From assembly GCF_000196115.1 (NCBI RefSeq), contig NC_005027.1, forward strand, positions 5,576,001 to 5,640,000: a DNA stretch of 64,000 nt, in the 5' to 3' direction. The notes under the pieces were generated by a model. It had not been told where the DNA came from. It did no database searches and saw nothing but the letters and a program-made list of their open reading frames with translations. Positions 17,414 to 25,361 of the stretch are shown in pieces. Origin of the DNA: Rhodopirellula baltica SH 1. Lineage in GTDB: Bacteria; Planctomycetota; Planctomycetia; Pirellulales; Pirellulaceae. The number at the start of each line of letters is the position of its first letter. Position 1 is the first letter of the stretch. Made by a program: the position numbers and the translations under genes.

Positions 17414-18206
17414 AGGTGGCTGTCTTTTCTATGTTCGACGACCGCGATTGGTTTGGTGGGTCGTCACAAAGAACGCTGTGGCGATTCAGCGTTCGGGGCA
17501 ATTCAATTGGTTTTGGAACATCCGTGTCGTTGGGCGGCGGCACTCGTATGAGCAGCTCGTCGTCGGAGTGTAGTTACGCCGAATGTGAGGTCGAGACGTA
17601 ATCTGCCGCCGGGCATTGGGTCACTGGCGAAGTCGGTCAGGAGAAGTTCGAGAAGCACTTGGGTTTCGAGAAGAACAATCAATCAATAACGAATTCGAAA
17701 CGGTCCATGTGTTGGGAATGTTGCCAGTGCGAGGGACGCGGGTGCAGATCGATTGACCGACCGACGACGTCCATTGAAGAAAATTCCGACACACAGTGAC
17801 TCTACCACCCGTTAACCTGCGAACCTCCGAATCAACTGCCAATTGGAAAAATTTTCCGATTGACCCGATATTCCATCCTGGAGGCTGAAAAGGGACGGTG
17901 GACCGTTTGTTGCGCGAACCGAATCCCATTCGGAAGCGAAGACGAACGATAGCTCGTTGTGGTTGTATCGCGACTCATCCAGAGGATGTCCGGTCAGGCA
18001 AACGTGATTCTCGTGATCGATTGGCCAAGCAAGTTGAAGAATTTCAGATGAAACTCTGAATCAGCTTGCCGCCAAATGGCCGTTCGACGAGAGTGACGTC
18101 CTGACGGGAGCGATTGGTCGTGTGTTACCCTCAGCACACCGTGATTCTAGTTCCCAGAATGTCTCGGTCCACCCGGGCGTTGTTCTTTTGACCCGTGATT
18201 TCAGCC
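17414..18206. other. Long non-coding region upstream of rpoD, with a 23-bp palindrome
   Basis: About 790 bases lie between divergent genes. The short open frames inside look like chance: no family, no ribosome site. Visible structure: a near-perfect palindrome at 17840-17862 (CAATTGGAAAA-A-TTTTCCGATTG, one mismatch); a second small dyad ACGGT-GG-ACCGT at 17895-17906; and a distant inverted pair AAACGGTCCA (17698-17707) and TGGACCGTTT (17899-17908). These may be operators for rpoD or for the zinc-ribbon gene. No promoter was assigned with confidence. Confidence 0.45.
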
Positions 18207-18752
18207 ATGTATTTGCTTCCCTGTCCGCACTGCGAAGAGTCCGCCGAGGTTAGTCCCGCCCGCGCCGGTGACCAGATCCCATGCCCTCATTGCGGCCAGA
18301 ACATCCCCGTTCCAAAACTGGGTGAACTGCGTCAGCTCCCCACCGCAGAGGGCGACGCGGCGACGGAGAAGTCCAAAGCCAAGGCGGCCGAGGGTCGAGC
18401 CAACCGGCCGACAGTGCTGTTCACGGCACTCGGTTTGCTGGCAGCCGGCCTGTTTCTCGCGGCCGCGTTTTGTGTCGTGAATTGGGCCACTATCAGCGTT
18501 CCACTGACCACCGAAGGGCACATCGATGAGTTCCGTCAGGCCTACAAAGAGGTCAGCTCAGCTCAAATGATTCGGGAATGGGAAGAAATCAATCGCAACG
18601 GAGTCGACCTTCCGGCGATGTATCAGTACCGCGTCATGGAGCTCGACAAACAGGCTTGGCTGACGAACGCCGGGCTGTTTTCCGGAGCTGGTTTGCTGGC
18701 TGTCATCGGGGCGTTTTTTGTCGGTCGATCCGGTCGGGCAAGCGAGGTGTGA
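18207..18752 (+). CDS. Zinc-ribbon membrane protein of unknown function
   Basis: From ATG 18207 the protein has 181 residues (a GTG four codons upstream is the alternative). The N-terminus carries two CPHC pairs (CPHCEESAEV...CPHCGQNIPV), a typical planctomycete zinc-ribbon opening. A Lys/Ala-rich linker follows, then two membrane helices near 72-94 and 156-175, with about 60 residues between them predicted to be extracytoplasmic. It stands alone: the neighbour on the left is divergent and the next gene is convergent. No function is assigned. Confidence 0.8.
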   Translation: MYLLPCPHCEESAEVSPARAGDQIPCPHCGQNIPVPKLGELRQLPTAEGDAATEKSKAKAAEGRANRPTVLFTALGLLAAGLFLAAAFCVVNWATISVPLTTEGHIDEFRQAYKEVSSAQMIREWEEINRNGVDLPAMYQYRVMELDKQAWLTNAGLFSGAGLLAVIGAFFVGRSGRASEV

Positions 18753-18854
18753 ACCCGCTCACAATCCAGAAAAAAAATCTGGACCGATACATTTCAACAC
18801 CGTTCGGTTGAGGGACACTTGGTTGGCGTCCTCTTCGGGGGCGTCTGTCTGTGC

Positions 18855-19682
18855 TCAACCCTTGTTCTGCAGCACGTAAACAACGTCTTCGGTTGACGCA
18901 TCGACGGTGATGCGATCATCCATGTCATACGCAAAGTCGTACGTTGCCAAGCATTCCCATTGGTCGTCCGCCGCGATCAACCGATTCATCTGTGCCGGTG
19001 TGTAACTTCGCAAGTGAAGTTCATCGTTGATGCGGAAACTTCGACTCGGGGTGTGCACGTCAAAGCGAATTCCGAAACGCTCCATTCGTTTCTTCTTGTC
19101 GCGGTTGATCGTCCACATGTGTGTGTTGATCGCCAAGTTGCCGCGACGCGCCGACCATGATTCCGTTTCGCTGGGTGGAACCTTTGTGGGTGTCAGGTGC
19201 ACACCGAGTAAGTAGATCCCGCCGCGACGAACCATCGATGCCATACTGCGTAGATGCCCGCGAGCGGCGGCTTCGGAGTTCACGTGCCGAAAACTGTTGA
19301 TCGTGTTGAACGCGACGCAGGCTGGCCCTTCCGCTTTGGACGTTTTGGCTTTGCCGAGTGCGGATCGAAAATCAGCGGGTGAGAAGTCGCACATGTCCGC
19401 GACGATCGCGGTTGGTTTGAATCCACCTCGTTTCAAACGCTGATTGCAGAACTTGACGGCTTTTTCGTTCAGGTCCAATCCACAGGTCGCATGTCCTTTG
19501 CGGTTCAGCGAAGCCATCAATCGTCCTGTCCCACACGCAGGCTCGAAGAACAACTTCGGTTTGCGGGTTAGAAAATTGTCGGCGCAGTCCAAGATGAACT
19601 GCGTCTCCGCGGCGATGTCAGCTCCAAAGACCAAGTCGTAGTACTTGGGATGGTCGTAGATCGATTCTTCGAGGACTTCCAT
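18855..19682 (-). CDS. SAM-dependent methyltransferase, class I
   Basis: This is a 275-residue protein. It opens with YDHPKYYDLVFG, a pattern common in bacterial methyltransferase-11/25-type proteins. Motif I is FFEPACGTGRLMASL near residue 46-60, an acidic residue follows at the end of strand 2 (CGLDLNEKA), and motif IV-like AFNTINSFRH is present. The substrate is unknown. It is convergent with the zinc-ribbon gene and 21 bases downstream of the DinB gene on the same strand, which suggests a two-gene transcript. Confidence 0.85.
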   Translation of the reverse strand: MEVLEESIYDHPKYYDLVFGADIAAETQFILDCADNFLTRKPKLFFEPACGTGRLMASLNRKGHATCGLDLNEKAVKFCNQRLKRGGFKPTAIVADMCDFSPADFRSALGKAKTSKAEGPACVAFNTINSFRHVNSEAAARGHLRSMASMVRRGGIYLLGVHLTPTKVPPSETESWSARRGNLAINTHMWTINRDKKKRMERFGIRFDVHTPSRSFRINDELHLRSYTPAQMNRLIAADDQWECLATYDFAYDMDDRITVDASTEDVVYVLQNKG

Positions 19683-19703
19683 GGATTCAGTTTCTTTCAG
19701 TTC

Positions 19704-20258
19704 CTAGCGAACGGATTCCAGGCCGAGCCCGCGTCGCAGCATTCCAATTTGGCCCGCATGCAAACCTTCGTGAATCGGGCAAAACAAAACCGCGCCCAAC
19801 TTGCAGGGGTACACCGCGTACGGCATGTCGATCTCGACCAACAACTCAGCAGGATCCAGTTCGTCCAGTTCCGCTGACGCGAGAGCATGGATGCGATTGA
19901 GTTTGTCGAGCAACTCTTCCGCGGTTGGTTGACCTTCGCTGGATTCGGGCGGCTTGCCGCCGCGGCCATAGGTCTTGCGAAACCGACCTTTGATCAAATC
20001 CAAATCCTCGGGACGACGGCCCCGCATCCGGAACATCAGCAAACCGTATTGGCTGACGGCCAAGTGTCCGACTTGCCAAGCCACATGGGATACGCCACCC
20101 GGTGGAATCTCGAACCAGCGATCCATCGGAGTCGCTTCAAGCAGTTCCAGTGTGTACTGACGGGCAAATTCAATTTGACCACGTGCGGCTTCGAACATCC
20201 GAATCGCGTCGGACAGCTCTGGCAGTGGCTTGTCGGAAGAGGGAGGTGTTTGGCTCAT
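19704..20258 (-). CDS. DinB-family (DUF664-like) four-helix metal-binding protein
   Basis: This is a 184-residue protein. The DinB/YfiT-like fold is a four-helix bundle that binds a divalent metal through three histidines. Here HVAWQVGHLAV supplies the mid-protein His, and the C-terminal HEGLHAGQIGMLRR supplies the others. Several members are bacillithiol- or mycothiol-dependent transferases, but many have no known activity. It lies just upstream of the methyltransferase gene on the minus strand. Length matches the family. Confidence 0.82.
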   Translation of the reverse strand: MSQTPPSSDKPLPELSDAIRMFEAARGQIEFARQYTLELLEATPMDRWFEIPPGGVSHVAWQVGHLAVSQYGLLMFRMRGRRPEDLDLIKGRFRKTYGRGGKPPESSEGQPTAEELLDKLNRIHALASAELDELDPAELLVEIDMPYAVYPCKLGAVLFCPIHEGLHAGQIGMLRRGLGLESVR

Positions 20259-20386
20259 CGCCGAACTTTAGCCCGGTCGTGCGGCTCTGTCACCCAGCGT
20301 CCAAAGCTCACCATCATTCAGATTCGCCGACCCGGGCAAACCATTTCGATACGGCGGTGCCCGATACTACGTTTCACGATCGTCGT

Positions 20387-20878
20387 TCAGTGGATCGAAC
20401 AACTACCTGAGTCGCACGATTTGCCCGCCAGCCGATACCGACGTTTGGCGACCTCGTGATACAGCCGACGCCACAATTTTGCCGTCCCCGGAAGATGCAA
20501 GATCGGAGCAGCAAACCACAGCATCGGTAACCGTCGCGAAAGGTAGCGAACCGCATCGGCACCGCCGTGACGTTGGCCTTGCTGATCAATCACGTACATC
20601 TGTTCCATCAGCTGCTCTCGCGTCAGATCGGGATAACGGGTCGACACTCGATCGTCATGGAGCGACAAAAACGCCAGCCTCTTTCCACCCCAATCCAGAC
20701 GCCGAAGGTTCTGGACGCCCGCTTTGCAAAAATTGCAGTGGCCGTCGTAAATCACCACATCGCACGTCGAGCACTGGTCAGGATCCGGCAAATCGCCAGA
20801 TCCGCGTGTCGTTTGCGAAGGACCGGGCAATGGCTCTGCGGCCGTTTTCGCGTCGGTAATGGGTTGGGTTTGAGACAT
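20387..20878 (-). CDS. DCC-family thiol-disulfide oxidoreductase (DUF393)
   Basis: This is a 163-residue protein. The family motif DxxCxxC is present as YDGHCNFCKAG near residue 45-55; LSLHDDRVSTRYPDL, a TREQLMEQMYVID segment and the C-terminal RRLYHEVAKRRYRLAG pattern follow. DUF393 proteins are small thioredoxin-fold-like predicted thiol oxidoreductases. An N-terminal extension of about 38 residues is polar and carries one further Cys pair (DQCSTCD). It is divergent from the large coiled-coil membrane gene. Confidence 0.87.
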   Translation of the reverse strand: MSQTQPITDAKTAAEPLPGPSQTTRGSGDLPDPDQCSTCDVVIYDGHCNFCKAGVQNLRRLDWGGKRLAFLSLHDDRVSTRYPDLTREQLMEQMYVIDQQGQRHGGADAVRYLSRRLPMLWFAAPILHLPGTAKLWRRLYHEVAKRRYRLAGKSCDSGSCSIH

Positions 20879-21019
20879 GTATGGAAGTGTACGTCACTGG
20901 CGAACCCGCCGGATAGGATTCTCGTTTCATCGGGGAATTTGAGGAACGGCACGGATTCCGCCGCACAGATTCTGCCGTCGGGAGCAAGATTCGGCGTGCG
21001 GGAAAAGCGTTCGCCGCGC

Positions 21020-21025
21020 TATAAT
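21020..21025 (+). promoter_or_regulatory. Candidate -10 element of the coiled-coil membrane gene
   Basis: A perfect TATAAT lies 61 bases before the ATG at 21086. No good TTGACA-like -35 was found at the usual distance, so the call rests on the -10 alone. Confidence 0.4.
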
Positions 21026-21085
21026 GATAAGAATCGAACCGCACTCGTTCCAAGTTCACAACTTCGGGCACCCACGGAGCTATCC

Positions 21086-22849
21086 ATGACCAGCGTCGCC
21101 CCATCGCAGGATCCGCACGACGAGTTGACCCAGTGGTCGCCCGAGGAAGCCAAGGCCAAAGTGGAATCGAAGGTTCGTTCCGCTCGCAGGCGAATGATGC
21201 TTGGGAAGTTTGGACGCACGTTCGCTGTAACATGGTTTGTTGGTTTGATTGTCGCAACGATTGCGGTCGGTGCGATGGCAATCACCCCGTTGCCGCTGGA
21301 TCGCTTCGGATTGGAATCTTCCGAAGTTGGAGCCTCCCCGTTGACGGTGCAGCAATGGGCGACGGGATGGATCGTGGCTGCCACCGTGGTTTCCATTCTT
21401 GCGTCCGCGATTGTGACGATGGTCTCGGCTCCATCGGTCATGCGAGTCGCTGCCGAAGTCGATTCTCGATTCGGATTGAAAGAACGTTTGAGCAGCGCAT
21501 TGTCATCCGATGGTTCGACGGATGGAAAATCCGCGGCCGGGAACGCACTCCGGCAGGATGCCGCCCGACGAGCCAGCAAGCTGGACGTGGCGGAGAAGTT
21601 TGCTTTGTCACCTCAGCGAGTTTCTTGGTTGCCGCTGGCGATTGTCCCGATTTTGGCCGTCATGGTTTTCGCGATCGAGCCGGCAACCGAAATCACTTCC
21701 GAGCTGAACAACGAAGTCAACGCGAGCGAAGTTCGACAAGTCAAAATCGCCGCCGCGGAGCTGAAGAAACGTTTGGCTCAACAAAAGCGAGAAGCCGATG
21801 CGAAGGGCTTACTCGAGGCACGCGAACTGTTCGAGAAGATGGAATCGCAACTCGACAAGATCACCGAAAGCAAAACGTTGAAACGCAAGGACGCGTTGCT
21901 GGAACTCAACGACATCAAAGAACAAATCCAAGCTCGCAAGGACCGACTGGGGTCGCCGGAAGAGATGCGCAAGACGCTCGCTCAGATGAAGGGGCTCGAT
22001 GGCGGTCCGGCCGAAAAGGTTTTGTCGCAGATTCAAAAGGGTGAGTTTGGCAAAGCCGCGGAAGAGATCAAAAAGCTCGCAAAGCAAGTGAAAGATGGCA
22101 AGCTCACCGATCAGCAGAAAGAAAAGCTGAACAAGCAAATCAAAAAGATGGCTGAGCAGATGAAAGAGGCTGCAAAGAACCACGAAGAGAAAAAGAAGCA
22201 ATTGCGAGAGAAGATCGAACAGGCCAAAAAAGAAGGACGCAACGAAGAGGCCGCCAAGTTGCAGCAGAAACTGAACGAATCTGAATCAGCCGATGCACAG
22301 ATGCAGCAAATGCAGAAGATGGCTGATGCGATGCAGCAAGCCGCTGACGCGATGCAGCAAGGCGATGAATCCGCAGCTGCTCAAGCGATGGAAGAAATGT
22401 CCAGTCAGTTGGGCGACATGCAAATGGCCATGTCCGAGCTGGAAGATTTGGAATCGGCCCTGGGTGACCTGTCGCAGTCCAAGAACCAAATGAACTGCAA
22501 ACAATGCAATGGCGATGGTTGCCAAGCGTGCCAGGGTCAGGGATTTGGTGAGGGCGAAGAACCAGGGATGGGAATGGGACGCGGCAAGGGCAAAGGAGAC
22601 CGGCCCGAAGAAGAAACGGACGTCAACACCTACGACACTCAGGTTCGCGGCAAGGTCAAACGCGGACGAGCAATCATCGCTGGTTTTGCGGACGGTCCCA
22701 ACCGAAAAGGTGTGACCCGCGAAGACATCCAGTCGGCGATCGAGTCGAACCTCAGCGAAGAAGGTGATCCACTCGAAGATCAGGTCTTGCCTCGTGACGA
22801 ACGTGAACAAACCCGTGAATACTTTGATCGATTGCGAGAGGGTTCATGA
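21086..22849 (+). CDS. Membrane-anchored coiled-coil protein with half DnaJ zinc motif
   Basis: The ATG at 21086 gives 587 residues; the frame stays open for 173 codons upstream, but that part runs antisense to the DCC gene and is not credible. Three membrane helices sit near 45-65, 90-112 and 192-210; between the second and third is a RFGLKERLSSAL stretch like that in DUF4175-type proteins. Residues 220-480 are a long, highly charged Lys/Glu/Gln/Met coiled coil. At about 473-490 is CxxCxGxGCxxCxGxG, equal to one half of a DnaJ cysteine-rich zinc finger, then a Gly-rich tract and a polar tail. The next gene starts inside its stop (ATGA overlap). Function unknown. Confidence 0.85.
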   Translation: MTSVAPSQDPHDELTQWSPEEAKAKVESKVRSARRRMMLGKFGRTFAVTWFVGLIVATIAVGAMAITPLPLDRFGLESSEVGASPLTVQQWATGWIVAATVVSILASAIVTMVSAPSVMRVAAEVDSRFGLKERLSSALSSDGSTDGKSAAGNALRQDAARRASKLDVAEKFALSPQRVSWLPLAIVPILAVMVFAIEPATEITSELNNEVNASEVRQVKIAAAELKKRLAQQKREADAKGLLEARELFEKMESQLDKITESKTLKRKDALLELNDIKEQIQARKDRLGSPEEMRKTLAQMKGLDGGPAEKVLSQIQKGEFGKAAEEIKKLAKQVKDGKLTDQQKEKLNKQIKKMAEQMKEAAKNHEEKKKQLREKIEQAKKEGRNEEAAKLQQKLNESESADAQMQQMQKMADAMQQAADAMQQGDESAAAQAMEEMSSQLGDMQMAMSELEDLESALGDLSQSKNQMNCKQCNGDGCQACQGQGFGEGEEPGMGMGRGKGKGDRPEEETDVNTYDTQVRGKVKRGRAIIAGFADGPNRKGVTREDIQSAIESNLSEEGDPLEDQVLPRDEREQTREYFDRLREGS

Positions 22850-23451
22850 ATCGCGGCAACGTCTTGATGGTTGTTGTCGTTCTAGTGGGATGCGTTTGGC
22901 GTGGGTTGTGGCTGTCCGCCGGCGTAACCAATTCCACCTCGGTTGCCGACGTGACTCGCACTGAGTTGCTCCGCCAAATCACTGATGAACTGAAGACACG
23001 CGGACATGTCGCCGGTCCGCAGAACCTGCAAAGCGTTCAGGTGTTGGCGTATTTTGGTGATGCTAGCTCGGCAGAGCCATCGGTTGCTGCATCGCGTTCA
23101 TGGAAGCTTAATTCTGTTCAGCGATTCGATCCCAACGCGGAAGTGTGGATCGTGTCGGGTGCCGATGGCAAACCAGGTTGGGACGGCTGGGATGATAACC
23201 AAAATGGCACGGTCGACGACTTAAGCGAACTAGGTGCCGCATGGAGCGATGACCATTGTTTGACACCGCTGGATTCGGGGTACGAACAAGTCGATCCCGT
23301 CTATTCGCGGATCATCAATCGCGGAACGTTTGTCCCCTCCGACTTCGAATCTTTTGCGGCGGATCATTCTTTTAACCCGGACGAAAGCGAGCACCAACCA
23401 CATTCGTGGCGAGTGACGTTCGTTGATCAGGCCGCAGCCGAGTTCCGCTGA
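22846..23451 (+). CDS. Exported protein with EF-hand/dockerin-like calcium loop
   Basis: This 201-residue protein has an N-terminal hydrophobic helix (LMVVVVLVGCVWRGLWLSAGV) that may be a signal peptide or anchor. The middle holds DDNQNGTVDDLSE, close to an EF-hand or dockerin calcium loop. The start overlaps the stop of the coiled-coil gene by four bases, so the two are probably co-translated and may work together at the membrane. The 3' end overlaps the convergent ExeA-like gene by 25 bases. No family is recognised. Confidence 0.78.
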   Translation: MNRGNVLMVVVVLVGCVWRGLWLSAGVTNSTSVADVTRTELLRQITDELKTRGHVAGPQNLQSVQVLAYFGDASSAEPSVAASRSWKLNSVQRFDPNAEVWIVSGADGKPGWDGWDDNQNGTVDDLSELGAAWSDDHCLTPLDSGYEQVDPVYSRIINRGTFVPSDFESFAADHSFNPDESEHQPHSWRVTFVDQAAAEFR

Positions 23452-24203
23452 GCAGCTGTTTCAGAAGTCCAAGCTTGGCGTTGTTGGTCCAACCGATGGA
23501 TCGCTCGTTCGTCGATTTGTTGGCATCGTTCGCGTGCGCCCCATGCCAACACGACGTGCGTCCAAAACGCCAGTTGACGATAGTCTTCGTTGGCCCATTC
23601 AGCGATCAGCTTCACGGCGTCTTCGGTGACGCGAGGTCGGAGCTGACCGGCGTGTGACAGCGCTGCTGCGAGACAACGGACAAGCGAATTTGTGGAAACG
23701 CTCATCGTATGACTGACGCCAGGAAAGGTTTCCGGCCCCATCAGGAGCAAGGTCATTGGGCTGCATCGCGGATCGAGCTTCAAGGACTGCTTGTACCACT
23801 GAATCGTTGCCTGGTCGGGTGTTCCGTCGACGATGCACAACGTGTGAATGCCAAGGGGCCGATTGCTTCTTGCAATCGACAGCCATTGCTGACAAACGTC
23901 ATGGTCAAATTTTGTTGCCTCTGTTCCCAAAACGTCCAGCGGTAGATCAGCCAAACCGTGTGTTGCCATCCACTGTCTGGCCCACGTGGTTGCGCCAACT
24001 CCCGGGCAGATGTTCAACTTCGCGATTCCGACCTTGTTTCGCAGAATGGTTTCCAACCAGATCCGAGCCTGCGAATGTTCTGCGGACGCGTATAGAAACT
24101 CATCTGGCCGCGATGGAACGTTCACCGCGGGAGAATCGGCGAATGGTTGGCGGAACAATCCCCAGTGGCTTTGATCGGCCGGGCTGAGCAACGGGATCGG
24201 CAT
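23427..24203 (-). CDS. ExeA/GspA-like P-loop protein with degenerate Walker motifs
   Basis: This is a 258-residue protein. The opening HWGLFRQPFADSP is the pattern found at the start of ExeA-type AAA ATPases of type II secretion (a Phe-Gly-x-x-x-x-PF-like start). The expected P-loop region reads CPGVGATTW, which keeps the glycines but lacks the Lys of GxxxxGK[ST]. A beta strand HTLCIVDG stands where Walker B would be, ending in Asp-Gly. It therefore resembles an ATPase homologue that may no longer hydrolyse ATP. It is divergent from rsmE with 255 bases between. Family assignment is moderate. Confidence 0.65.
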   Translation of the reverse strand: MPIPLLSPADQSHWGLFRQPFADSPAVNVPSRPDEFLYASAEHSQARIWLETILRNKVGIAKLNICPGVGATTWARQWMATHGLADLPLDVLGTEATKFDHDVCQQWLSIARSNRPLGIHTLCIVDGTPDQATIQWYKQSLKLDPRCSPMTLLLMGPETFPGVSHTMSVSTNSLVRCLAAALSHAGQLRPRVTEDAVKLIAEWANEDYRQLAFWTHVVLAWGARERCQQIDERAIHRLDQQRQAWTSETAAQRNSAAA

Positions 24204-24458
24204 CGACGGCGGTCTCTCTCGGAAAAGAATCGGCTGGCCCAGCGGGGAAGATGCATGACCGAAGCTGACGTGGCAGCAATCTGAGTCAAGAATCTTTGGT
24301 TGGTTTGAGGCACCACTGGGGTTCGCTAGTCAGTCAGATCGACTGACCCGCTCGCCGATCGCTTTCCGTTTCGGTTACCTTGCACCGATCGATGCAACCG
24401 GCACGATTGTACCTTTTGGCTTTTTTGTATCTCTTCGAATCCTGCTGAACCGCTCGCG

Positions 24459-25301
24459 ATGACCCGACGCTATTACGTTCCCGATCTGCAAACCCAAGTA
24501 CCCGTTGTGCAACTGCCTGATGAAGAGGCGTCGCACGCGTCGCGAGTCATGAGGGTGCAAACGGGTGACCAGATCGAATTATTTGACGGGTGCGGGCACC
24601 AGGCCGATGCGGAAGTGGTATCAGTCAGCAAACGGGAATGTGTTGTCCGGTGCGATGCGATCGAGGCAGTGGATCGGGAGCCCAGCATCGCGGTCGACCT
24701 TGCGATCGGTTTGCCCAAACCGGATCGAGCCAAGGAAATGATCGAGCGGTTGACCGAGCTGGGCGTTGCGCGTGTGTTTCCAATCGTCTTCGAAAGAACC
24801 CAGCGGCCTCCCAAGGAAAATTTTCTCGATAAGCTTCGAAGGATCGTGATCGAGTCGTGCAAGCAATCGGGACGCAACGTTCTGATGACAATCGAATCAC
24901 CAATCGACTTTGTTAGCTTCACCGAGACACTTGCCGCAAGCAGCGCGACCAACGACGAGGAAGATCCACAGCCGCGTCAATGGAGTTGGCAACGGGTGTT
25001 GGTCGCGATGCCGGACTCACCGCCACTGAGTGCAACGGATGTTGAGCCAACCGGCGTGAGGCAAACCGGCGCGGCGCAAACGGGCGTGGGACAATCCGAC
25101 GCGAGACAAATCAACACAGGGCAATCCGGTTTGAATGACCGACCGAGAACGCTGGCATTGATAGGCCCGGAGGGTGGGTTGTCGGAGGCGGAGCATCAGA
25201 GATGCGTTGACGTCGGAGCAGAATCCATTGGATTGGGGCGGCGTATTTTAAGGATTGAAACGGCTGCGGCGATTATTGCGGCACGCTTGGTGGTGGATTG
25301 A
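24459..25301 (+). CDS. rsmE: 16S rRNA (uracil(1498)-N3)-methyltransferase RsmE
   Basis: This is a 280-residue SPOUT methyltransferase. The N-terminal PUA-like domain includes EEASHASRVMRVQTGDQIELFDG; the knot region has DLAIGLPKPDRAKEMIERLTELG, VARVFPIVFERTQ, ESCKQSGRN, and the C-terminal SAM site LIGPEGGLSEAEH...GLGRRILRIETAA. RsmE methylates U1498 in the decoding region of 16S rRNA. Odd feature: between the last two core segments is an insertion of about 50 residues containing six five-residue repeats. Typical members are about 240-250 residues, so this explains the extra length. Confidence 0.95.
   Translation: MTRRYYVPDLQTQVPVVQLPDEEASHASRVMRVQTGDQIELFDGCGHQADAEVVSVSKRECVVRCDAIEAVDREPSIAVDLAIGLPKPDRAKEMIERLTELGVARVFPIVFERTQRPPKENFLDKLRRIVIESCKQSGRNVLMTIESPIDFVSFTETLAASSATNDEEDPQPRQWSWQRVLVAMPDSPPLSATDVEPTGVRQTGAAQTGVGQSDARQINTGQSGLNDRPRTLALIGPEGGLSEAEHQRCVDVGAESIGLGRRILRIETAAAIIAARLVVD
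25047..25136 (+). repeat. Six 15-bp tandem units inside rsmE
   Basis: The units encode PTGVR, QTGAA, QTGVG, QSDAR, QINTG and QSGLN. They follow a Q-[TS]-G-x-x pattern with period 15 bases and diverge from one another. They lie in the surface segment before the SAM-binding GPEGG motif. Confidence 0.8.
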
Positions 25302-25361
25302 TAGATATGTTCACTATGAAGGCAGGTTGCAGTTCGGGCTCGAATCGCAAGCTAGGTTTGC

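Noticed and set aside
17621-17929. 102-codon open frame upstream of rpoD
   Set aside because: Low complexity, no ribosome site, spans the palindrome; no family seen.
20567-21085. 173-codon upstream extension of the coiled-coil membrane gene
   Set aside because: It is antisense to the DCC-family gene, and a TATAAT lies between it and the ATG at 21086.
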